A DNA stretch of 10,527 nucleotides from Oscillospiraceae bacterium (GTDB lineage: Bacteria > Bacillota > Clostridia > Oscillospirales > Ruminococcaceae), in NCBI GenBank assembly GCA_017848075.1, contig JAGALG010000210.1, forward strand, positions 1 through 10,527. The letters are read 5' to 3'. The notes beneath the pieces were generated by a model. It saw only the letters and a program-made list of their open reading frames with translations, was not told where the DNA came from and made no database searches. Shown here one piece after another: positions 5,459 through 9,691 of this stretch. Numbering within the stretch: position 1 is the first letter of the stretch; each line of letters starts with the position of its first letter. The translations under genes were made by a program, and so were the position numbers.

Positions 5459-5828
5459 ATAAGAGTAAATATAAGAGAGCCAAAAGGAGCAAAGGATCAG
5501 CCCGGTCATTATAGAGAATCAAAAGAAGTCCGAGAATAATGGCGCGATCCTGATCCACTCCCACGACAGAAAGAATTTGGGATAGTCGGTTTCCGCTGGG
5601 CGGAGGGGGAGCAACTGGGGCAGGCGGCGGAGCCGCTGCCTGTGCTGCTGGAGTTTCAGGCTGCGGAGGAGGGAGATCTTCCTGTTGCGACTGCGGCGGT
5701 AGAGCAGCGTTACTGCGACGCAGATTTTCGTCTGCGCGACGCTGCATTTCCCTTACTCGCTCCATGGCATCCTTCTGCATGGCAGATAGATCTTCTCTGG
5801 AATAGTGATTGCTGCTCTGCCATTTCAT
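5457..5828 (-). CDS. Pro/Ala-rich small protein with a very hydrophobic C-terminus
   Basis: The 123-residue protein has three parts. The N-terminus (1-40) is charged and helical (MQKDAMERVREMQRRADENL). The middle (43-79) is a flexible Pro/Ala/Gln linker. The C-terminus holds two hydrophobic stretches, AIILGLLLILY (96-106) and PLLLLALLYLLL (112-123), split by NDRAD. The protein ends directly on the hydrophobic run, so it looks like a C-terminally inserted or hairpin-inserted membrane protein with its N-terminus in the cytosol (inference). I recall similar short proteins ending in ADPLLLLALLYLLL in clostridial genomes without known function. Its ATG overlaps the TGA of the upstream gene (ATGA), implying translational coupling and co-production. 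A terminator follows at once. Confidence 0.72.
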   Translation of the reverse strand: MKWQSSNHYSREDLSAMQKDAMERVREMQRRADENLRRSNAALPPQSQQEDLPPPQPETPAAQAAAPPPAPVAPPPPSGNRLSQILSVVGVDQDRAIILGLLLILYNDRADPLLLLALLYLLL

Positions 5829-6289
5829 CGACTATCACCTCCGAAGCCAAAGAGACCAGACTCCTTCAGCAGGGGAAGCATCTGAATTAACTGCATAATG
5901 CGGATGGCGTCGTCTACTTTTTTCTGCCGTGTTTGAGACAATAAGGGACGCAGGGAACGCAGAAGATCCACATTTTTGTTGTTCTGCGTGAAAAGCTGCA
6001 TAGCTCTTTGAATCTGCATCATAGTGTTCAGATCCAGGGAGGGAAGCTGCGGCTGAGCTGGAGCCGGATTACCCATACCCAGCTGAGAGAGCAAAGAAGA
6101 CAGCTGCCCCATATCAATAGCCGGAGGGGCTTGCTGTGGAGCGGCAGCCGGAAGAGGTGCTGCGGAAACAGTGGAAGCTTCCGCAGCTGGATTTTGATTC
6201 AATCCCAAATTCTGCGCCATGGACTGGATCAGCTGCATACTTTGAGGGTCATTCAGGATTTGATTGATGCGACTGCTTAAATCTTCCAT
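5825..6289 (-). CDS. Gln/Met/Pro-rich small protein with STI1-like helices
   Basis: The 154-residue protein starts with an amphipathic helix, INQILNDPQSMQLIQSMAQN (8-27), whose L-x-DP-x-x-M-Q pattern resembles the DP/STI1 helices of co-chaperones. A Pro/Ala linker (33-58) follows, then GQLSSLLSQLGMG (61-73), another linker and a helical C-terminus (87-146) rich in Met, Gln and Leu (TMMQIQRAMQLF, then RQKKVDDAIRIMQLIQMLPLL). It has no signal peptide. I recognise the C-terminal pattern as recurrent in clostridial hypothetical proteins but know no function. The start at 6289 follows an AAAGGAGGAGG site closely. The gene is 36 nt after the 83-residue gene upstream and overlaps the next gene by ATGA, making it the middle of a three-gene operon. 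Confidence 0.72.
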   Translation of the reverse strand: MEDLSSRINQILNDPQSMQLIQSMAQNLGLNQNPAAEASTVSAAPLPAAAPQQAPPAIDMGQLSSLLSQLGMGNPAPAQPQLPSLDLNTMMQIQRAMQLFTQNNKNVDLLRSLRPLLSQTRQKKVDDAIRIMQLIQMLPLLKESGLFGFGGDSR

Positions 6290-6325
6290 GCCTCCTCCTT
6301 TCCGGAAACCTTCCTACCAGTGGAT

Positions 6326-6577
6326 TTATCTGCCCTGAATACGACGGAGCAATTCTTTCATCTCCGGGGAATTCATAGCCTGCTGCAGCTGTTTGGGATC
6401 ACGCAAAAGCTGCTGAACCTGCCGGGAAGCGTCACCGCCCATAGAACGAGCCAAAGATGCGATGTTTCCACTTTGCAGCTGCTGACGCAAGGTGGCAGGA
6501 TCGGTATGGAGCTGCTGTGCGAGAGAGCGGAGCAGAGCATCCATCTGCTCTGGACTGAGGTTAACAGGGTTGGACAT
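6326..6577 (-). CDS. Small Gln-rich protein with an STI1/DP-like C-terminus
   Basis: The 83-residue protein is helical throughout: LSPEQMDALLRSLAQQL (7-23), DPATLRQQLQSG (26-37), then QVQQLLRDPKQLQQAMNSPE (53-72) and MKELLRRI (73-80). The last part follows the STI1/ubiquilin-type pattern of a DP step, hydrophobic helix, N-P/S-P step and second helix. There is no membrane segment and no Cys. I prefer the ATG at 6577, 11 nt from AGG (6589-6591); a GTG at 6586 would add three residues but is too close to that site. It opens the operon with the two downstream small proteins. The family is unknown to me by name, although similar small proteins are common in Clostridia. Confidence 0.68.
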   Translation of the reverse strand: MSNPVNLSPEQMDALLRSLAQQLHTDPATLRQQLQSGNIASLARSMGGDASRQVQQLLRDPKQLQQAMNSPEMKELLRRIQGR

Positions 6578-6588
6578 TGTTTTCACTA

Positions 6589-6594
6589 CCTTTC
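6589..6594 (-). promoter_or_regulatory. Ribosome site deciding the start of the 83-aa gene
   Basis: GAAAGG on the minus strand is 11 nt before the ATG at 6577 and only 2 nt before the alternative GTG at 6586, so it favours the ATG. Confidence 0.5.
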
Positions 6595-6619
6595 AGAAAG
6601 ATACATGGTACACTGTTCT

Positions 6620-6625
6620 ATTGTA
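6620..6625 (-). promoter_or_regulatory. Possible -10 of the small-protein operon
   Basis: TACAAT on the minus strand lies about 40 nt before the start codon, but no acceptable -35 is found at 16-19 nt. The near-palindrome ACCGGTACTGGT (6629-6640) sits in the would-be spacer and could bind a regulator. The hexamer within AATACAAT also resembles a SigE-type -10, but no matching -35 is seen. Confidence 0.3.
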
Positions 6626-6692
6626 TTCACCGGTACTGGTAAAGTTGCTAAAAGAATTCTTTTTCTTTTCTCTGTCCTGACAGCAAGATTTA

Positions 6693-6701
6693 TGCTATAC
6701 T
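6693..6701 (+). promoter_or_regulatory. Extended -10 promoter of the Cys-protein/phosphoesterase operon
   Basis: TGCTATACT is an extended -10. The -35 position (6673-6678, TGTCCT) is poor; a CTGACA (6677-6682) is too close. The sequence around it matches other promoters of the window. Confidence 0.6.
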
Positions 6702-6737
6702 ATAAATATATGGAAACAGAAGGAGTGGGGAAGCGTT

Positions 6738-6920
6738 ATGGGGAAAAGTACAAACTGCGAAACCTGCAGCCATTATGTATATGATGAAGACTGGGATTGC
6801 TGGTGCTGTGCAGTTAATTTGGATGAGGATGAGATGTACCGATTCCTTTCCGGTTCCAATTACAGCTGTCCCTATTATCAGCTTTATGATGAGTACGCCA
6901 TTGTGCGGAAGCAAAATTAA
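6738..6920 (+). CDS. Small Cys-rich protein, DUF6472-like (60 aa)
   Basis: The 60-residue acidic protein has Cys7 and Cys10 (CETC), a second cluster in DWDCWCC (19-25) and Cys44 in SCPYYQLYDEYAIVRKQ, a plausible zinc site. The conserved-looking core VNLDEDEMYRFLSGS and the DEYAIVRKQ end fit my memory of the DUF6472 family of gut Clostridia, whose function is unknown. AAGGAGT (6720-6726) precedes the ATG at 11 nt and an extended -10 promoter lies upstream. It is followed after 11 nt by a metallophosphoesterase gene, so the two are co-transcribed. Confidence 0.75.
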   Translation: MGKSTNCETCSHYVYDEDWDCWCCAVNLDEDEMYRFLSGSNYSCPYYQLYDEYAIVRKQN

Positions 6921-6931
6921 GGGGGAGTTTC

Positions 6932-7426
6932 ATGCGAATCGTTGTGCTGTCTGATTCTCATGGTATGCCTGCAGCCATGGAAGCTGCCATTGAACAGCAG
7001 AAAACAGCCAAGCTCTTCATCCATCTTGGTGATGGTCTGGATGAATTCAAGCGAATCATGAGCAAGTATCCCAATAAAGAATATTGGTGTGTTCGGGGAA
7101 ATTGTGATTATACAGCAACGGAAGAATCCACCGCTTATTCCTGGGTAAAAGATGTGAAAATCATGTTTACCCACGGCCATCACTGGCAGGTGAAATATGA
7201 TCTGGATGAGCTGAAACTGGGTGCTCGTGAGAAACAGGCCCGCATCGCTCTCTATGGGCACACCCATGTGAGTCATTTGGAGTATGATGATGGTCTGCAT
7301 ATTATGAATCCTGGAAGTATCTCCTGCCCAAGAGATTTCAGCTGTCCTACATACGGAATTATCGATATCAATGGGAAGAATATCGTTTGCAGCATTGTAA
7401 AAATGGAAGACTATCACGGACATTAA
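6932..7426 (+). CDS. YfcE/MJ0936-type metallophosphoesterase
   Basis: The 164-residue cytosolic protein has all motifs of the calcineurin-like YfcE/MJ0936 group: DSHG (Asp8, His10), HLGDG (Asp34), GNCD (Asn57), THGHH (His81 and His83) and GHTH (His110 and His112), plus the family's NPGS (126-129). Such enzymes hold two divalent metals and cleave phosphodiesters in vitro; their physiological substrates are mostly unknown. The length is typical. GGGGGAG is just upstream of the ATG, 11 nt after the preceding stop. In many Firmicutes this gene follows the RdgB-type NTP pyrophosphatase gene; here that partner is absent and a small Cys protein takes the place. No clear terminator follows, only AGAATTATTCT (7433-7443) and a short T-run. 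Confidence 0.92.
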   Translation: MRIVVLSDSHGMPAAMEAAIEQQKTAKLFIHLGDGLDEFKRIMSKYPNKEYWCVRGNCDYTATEESTAYSWVKDVKIMFTHGHHWQVKYDLDELKLGAREKQARIALYGHTHVSHLEYDDGLHIMNPGSISCPRDFSCPTYGIIDINGKNIVCSIVKMEDYHGH

Positions 7427-7451
7427 ATTAAGAATTATTCTCATTTTGCTA

Positions 7452-7480
7452 TTGACAGTGATTTCTGTTTATACTATACT
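7452..7480 (+). promoter_or_regulatory. Consensus promoter of the dfx-hrb operon
   Basis: TTGACA (7452-7457), a 17-nt spacer and TATACT (7475-7480) form the best vegetative promoter in the window, expected to start transcription near 7487. Confidence 0.85.
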
Positions 7481-7501
7481 TAAAACAACAAAACAGGAAT
7501 C

Positions 7502-7524
7502 ATTATTATTTATAATAATTTCAG
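7502..7524 (+). promoter_or_regulatory. AT-rich inverted repeat / PerR-box-like operator in the dfx leader
   Basis: ATTATTA (7502-7508) and TAATAAT (7513-7519) are a perfect inverted repeat with a 4-nt centre. Overlapping it, TTATAATAATTTCAG (7510-7524) matches 11 of the 14 defined positions of the PerR box TTATAATnATTATAA. It lies about 15-37 nt after the predicted transcription start, where a bound repressor would block elongation or initiation. Peroxide control of dfx is known in other clostridia; its use here is inferred. Confidence 0.45.
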
Positions 7525-7542
7525 TAAAAGGAGAGACAATAT

Positions 7543-7920
7543 ATGAAAAAATTCTATCAGTGTGAAATCTGCAAAAAACTCGTTCAGGTGGAAAGCGATG
7601 GTGCCGGTACTTTGGTATGCTGTGGCAGACCGATGCAGGAACTGAATGCAAACTCTACTGAAGCAGCTGTTGAGAAACACATCCCAGAAGTAAGTGTAAA
7701 CGGCTCTGTGATCAGCGCAGTTGTTGGTTCCGTGATCCATCCAATGACCGAAGCTCACTACATTGATTGGCTCTATCTGGAGACCGAAAAGGGTGGCCAG
7801 TTCCATTACCTGAATCCAAACGAAGAACCAAAAGCAGAATTTGTTCTGGCAGAAGGCGACAAAGCGAAAGCAGTTTATGCTTACTGCAATCTCCACGGCC
7901 TGTGGGTGAAAGAACTGTAA
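7543..7920 (+). CDS. dfx: Desulfoferrodoxin (superoxide reductase)
   Basis: The 125-residue two-iron superoxide reductase reduces superoxide to hydrogen peroxide without making O2, suiting a strict anaerobe. Residues 1-36 are a desulforedoxin domain with Cys7, Cys10 and the adjacent pair Cys26-Cys27 binding the FeCys4 centre I. The catalytic domain has EKHIPEV (Glu44, Lys45, His46), HPMTEAHYIDW (His66, His72) and CNLHGLW (Cys115, His118), the ligands of centre II. All key residues are kept and the length is standard. The start at 7543 follows AAAAGGAGAG. The promoter is near-consensus and the leader holds a PerR-like box. hrb follows after 30 nt, and its rubredoxin domain is a plausible electron donor. 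Confidence 0.97.
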   Translation: MKKFYQCEICKKLVQVESDGAGTLVCCGRPMQELNANSTEAAVEKHIPEVSVNGSVISAVVGSVIHPMTEAHYIDWLYLETEKGGQFHYLNPNEEPKAEFVLAEGDKAKAVYAYCNLHGLWVKEL

Positions 7921-7950
7921 AGCAGGAAGCAGAAATCAAGGAGGGGCACT

Positions 7951-8562
7951 ATGAGTAAGATTAGTGACAACATGAAGCAGTTATCCTACGGTTTGTATGC
8001 CGTATTGACCATGGATGGGGACCGCCCAACCGGTTGTATTATGAATACCGTTTTCCAGATCAGCAATGATCCGGTCACCGTGGCTATTGGTATCAACAAA
8101 AATAACTACACAGCAGATGTGATCCGCAGCAGCGGTTGTTTCAGTGTGTCCATTCTGTCTGAACAGAGCCCCCGCAAAGTGATCACAGATCTGGGCTTCC
8201 GCAGCGGCAGAGACTGCAATAAATTGGAGGAGCTGAACTACTCCATGGTGGATGGCTTGCCTGTTCTCAATGAGCAGATCAGCGGTGCCTTTACCTGCCA
8301 GGTAGAATCTGTTGCGGACGCAGGAACACATTATCTGATTCTCGCAAAAGTCAGCGAAGCAGTAGATGCATCTGAACTTCGTCCAATGACCTACCGCTAC
8401 TACCATGAGAATGTGAAAAATGCTCCTGTTGGCGATGGTAACAGTGTGAAATATGTCTGCGATATTTGTGGCTATGTCCATGAAGGCGACATCAATGATG
8501 AACCGGATGATTATCGTTGCCCGATGTGTGGAGTGCTGAAGTCCTACTTTAAAAAAGCGTGA
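7951..8562 (+). CDS. hrb: High-molecular-weight rubredoxin: flavin reductase-like domain fused to rubredoxin
   Basis: The 203-residue protein joins an FMN-binding split-barrel domain (about 1-160) with a C-terminal rubredoxin (168-203). The barrel shows the flavin-reductase opening LSYGLYAVLTMDGDRPTG (11-28), then NTVFQISNDPVTVAIGINKN. The rubredoxin has Cys170, Cys173, Cys190 and Cys193 in CDICGYVHEGD and RCPMCG. This layout is that of Hrb of Moorella, which passes electrons from NAD(P)H to a flavodiiron protein. Here it follows dfx by 30 nt with a strong site AAGGAGGGG, so superoxide reductase is the likely partner (inference). The rubredoxin domain is short: the loop between the Cys pairs is about 16 residues, less than in free rubredoxins. 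A terminator follows. Confidence 0.9.
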   Translation: MSKISDNMKQLSYGLYAVLTMDGDRPTGCIMNTVFQISNDPVTVAIGINKNNYTADVIRSSGCFSVSILSEQSPRKVITDLGFRSGRDCNKLEELNYSMVDGLPVLNEQISGAFTCQVESVADAGTHYLILAKVSEAVDASELRPMTYRYYHENVKNAPVGDGNSVKYVCDICGYVHEGDINDEPDDYRCPMCGVLKSYFKKA

Positions 8563-8588
8563 TTCTCTTTCCGATATATGCATCTCAG

Positions 8589-8623
8589 AAAAAACACCTT
8601 CTGCAGCGCAGCTGGTGTTTTTT
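8589..8623 (+). terminator. Intrinsic terminator of the dfx-hrb operon
   Basis: AAAAAACACC (8589-8598) pairs with GGTGTTTTTT (8614-8623); inside, CTGC and GCAG extend the stem after a small internal loop. The U-run follows directly. Confidence 0.87.
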
Positions 8624-8634
8624 CTTTGAATTTA

Positions 8635-8643
8635 TGCTATACT
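8635..8643 (+). promoter_or_regulatory. Extended -10 promoter of the coiled-coil gene
   Basis: TGCTATACT is identical to the extended -10 at 6693-6701. The -35 position would fall on the arm of the preceding terminator and is poor. Confidence 0.55.
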
Positions 8644-8674
8644 AAAAATAAATAAGAGAAAGGGAGGACGGGTC

Positions 8675-8995
8675 ATGAAGTTGTTACTGAATACACAGGA
8701 AGAACGCTGTCGCATGGAGGTTTATAACGAATATCTGCACAAGATCCCGGAACTGCTCAAACAGTTGGAAACAGTAGAGAAGATGTATGAGAAAGCAGTT
8801 CTGGAAGAAACGATGCTGCAGGACAAGGACAATGATAATTATAGTGTCAATCTGTATCATAATCGTATTGAAGCCATCAAGCGTCAGTGTCAGGAAAGGG
8901 CTGCGGATATCCGTCAGCAGTGTAGTCTGATCTTTGAGTTGAAAGCGCAAATCGAGACAGAAAGCTTTGCCCTTCGGGAATTGATGGGGAAATAA
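8675..8995 (+). CDS. Coiled-coil protein of unknown function (106 aa)
   Basis: No family is recognised. The protein is almost wholly helical and highly charged, with heptad-like hydrophobic spacing in YLHKIPELLKQLETVEKMYEKA (20-41) and again in the second half (RIEAIKRQCQERAADIRQQ, 64-82, to the end). A short Asp/Asn-rich break (DKDNDNYSVN, 50-59) separates the halves, so an antiparallel helical hairpin is likely. There is no signal peptide or membrane segment. GGGAGGAC stands 5-6 nt before the ATG at 8675; a second in-frame ATG at 8714 lacks a ribosome site. It has its own promoter and is followed by the tRNA gene, with no convincing terminator between. Confidence 0.65.
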   Translation: MKLLLNTQEERCRMEVYNEYLHKIPELLKQLETVEKMYEKAVLEETMLQDKDNDNYSVNLYHNRIEAIKRQCQERAADIRQQCSLIFELKAQIETESFALRELMGK

Positions 8996-9032
8996 GTCGA
9001 AGGATTCTTTCTGCTGTCAGGGAATCTTTCCC

Positions 9033-9061
9033 TTGCAATCCAGCATAGAATGTGATACAAT
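9033..9061 (+). promoter_or_regulatory. Promoter of tRNA-Pro
   Basis: TTGCAA (9033-9038), a 17-nt spacer and TACAAT (9056-9061) with a TGA extension stand 13 nt before the tRNA 5' end. Confidence 0.7.
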
Positions 9062-9074
9062 CTTAGTTACGAAT

Positions 9075-9150
9075 CTGGGTGTGGCGCAGTTGGTAGCGTG
9101 CTACCTTGGGGTGGTAGAGGCCGTGGGTTCAAGTCCCGCCACTCAGACCA
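9075..9150 (+). tRNA. tRNA-Pro (anticodon GGG), CCA encoded
   Basis: The 76-nt cloverleaf can be drawn in full. The acceptor stem is CTGGGTG with CACTCAG (one G-T pair), followed by discriminator A and encoded CCA. The D stem GCGC/GCGT encloses AGTTGGTA. The anticodon stem CTACC/GGTAG holds the loop TTGGGGT, with anticodon GGG at 34-36. The T stem GTGGG/CCCGC holds TTCAAGT. GGG reads the proline codons CCC and CCU. It has its own promoter and terminator and so is a single-gene transcript. Confidence 0.96.
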
Positions 9151-9184
9151 AAAAGCCGTAGATCCTTGTGGATCTGCGGCTTTT
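9151..9184 (+). terminator. Intrinsic terminator of tRNA-Pro
   Basis: The 15-bp arms 9151-9165 and 9170-9184 (one T-G pair) enclose a TTGT loop and end in a T-run. The hairpin begins directly after the encoded CCA. Confidence 0.9.
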
Positions 9185-9193
9185 CATTTAGAA

Positions 9194-9206
9194 GGGACTT
9201 GAACCC
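9194..9206 (-). repeat. Inverted 13-nt copy of the tRNA T-arm
   Basis: GGGACTTGAACCC is the exact reverse complement of the tRNA-Pro T-arm segment GGGTTCAAGTCCC (9125-9137), 56 nt downstream of it and beyond the terminator. On the minus strand it could fold as a T stem-loop, but no other tRNA part is recognisable beside it, so it looks like a tRNA-derived remnant or attachment-site scar. Confidence 0.6.
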
Positions 9207-9282
9207 TAAGAAAATTCCCATTTTTATTTGGCTAACTCCAAGAAAGCGGAATCAATTGGTACAGCTTTTCTTACAGGAAGCA

Positions 9283-9311
9283 TTGATTTTCCCCTTAAAC
9301 AAGGGTATAAT
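9283..9311 (+). promoter_or_regulatory. Promoter of the Lar-like zinc-ribbon gene
   Basis: TTGATT (9283-9288), a 17-nt spacer and TATAAT (9306-9311) lie 40 nt before the chosen start, which rules out the longer open frame that begins upstream. Confidence 0.7.
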
Positions 9312-9336
9312 TTTAACTTGGAAATCATGTTGTTTG

Positions 9337-9345
9337 GAAGGAGGA
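9337..9345 (+). promoter_or_regulatory. Ribosome binding site that sets the Lar-like start
   Basis: GAAGGAGGA-type sequence ends 5-6 nt before the ATG at 9351 and supports that start over the longer open frame opening at 9228. Confidence 0.65.
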
Positions 9346-9350
9346 TCCGT

Positions 9351-9575
9351 ATGGATATCTATAAAACCATTGACTTGCTGGAATGTCGTCGCTGCAATGG
9401 AGTAGGCTTGCTGGAGGAAGAGGGCGGCTGGTGTATGTATGTAACCTGCATCGACTGTGGCTGTCGTACTGCAGAGATCGGTTTCAACTCCCCGGAAGAA
9501 AAAGAAATCGCAGCGAAAAAAGCAGCTGATCTGTGGAACAGCGGTAAAACCGTTTACACCGGTGCCAGCGACTAA
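9351..9575 (+). CDS. Lar-like small zinc-ribbon protein (74 aa)
   Basis: The 74-residue protein has two CxxC knuckles, Cys12/Cys15 (LLECRRCNG) and Cys33/Cys36 (VTCIDCGCRT), and then EKEIAAKKAADLWNSGK (50-66). The order L-L-x-C-x-x-C, C-x-x-C-G, and a helix ending in A-x-x-W-N matches the restriction-alleviation protein Lar family, small zinc ribbons mostly found in prophages. Here CRRC replaces the usual CPFC, so the match is at fold level and the role is uncertain. The gene is single, with its own promoter and terminator. It lies just beyond a tRNA and a tRNA-derived fragment, a setting consistent with an old phage remnant (inference). Confidence 0.65.
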   Translation: MDIYKTIDLLECRRCNGVGLLEEEGGWCMYVTCIDCGCRTAEIGFNSPEEKEIAAKKAADLWNSGKTVYTGASD

Positions 9576-9585
9576 ATACAAAATG

Positions 9586-9617
9586 AAAGACTCTGAGGTT
9601 GCGCCTCGGGGTCTTTT
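9586..9617 (+). terminator. Intrinsic terminator of the Lar-like gene
   Basis: AAAGACTCTGAGG (9586-9598) pairs with CCTCGGGGTCTTT (9604-9616) over 13 positions including two G-T pairs, with a 5-nt loop and a T-run. Confidence 0.85.
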
Positions 9618-9629
9618 CTTTTCTCTGTA

Positions 9630-9659
9630 TAGACAAGCAAGGAAAATCTGTGCTAAGAT
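9630..9659 (+). promoter_or_regulatory. Promoter of the HerA/YjgR-like gene
   Basis: TAGACA (9630-9635), an 18-nt spacer and TAAGAT (9654-9659) preceded by TGC (extended -10) lie 32 nt before the start codon. Confidence 0.6.
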
Positions 9660-9691
9660 TATTTCAGAGAATTAACAGGGAGGGACTGTTT

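Noticed and set aside
7981..8583. Minus-strand 200-aa open frame opposite hrb
   Set aside because: Shadow of the hrb reading frame; it also runs toward the terminator region and has no ribosome site.
9166..9405. Open frame starting in the tRNA terminator and reading through the T-arm fragment
   Set aside because: Its RRDLNP stretch is the usual translation of antisense tRNA T-arm DNA, a common spurious call, and the frame overlaps the Lar-like gene.
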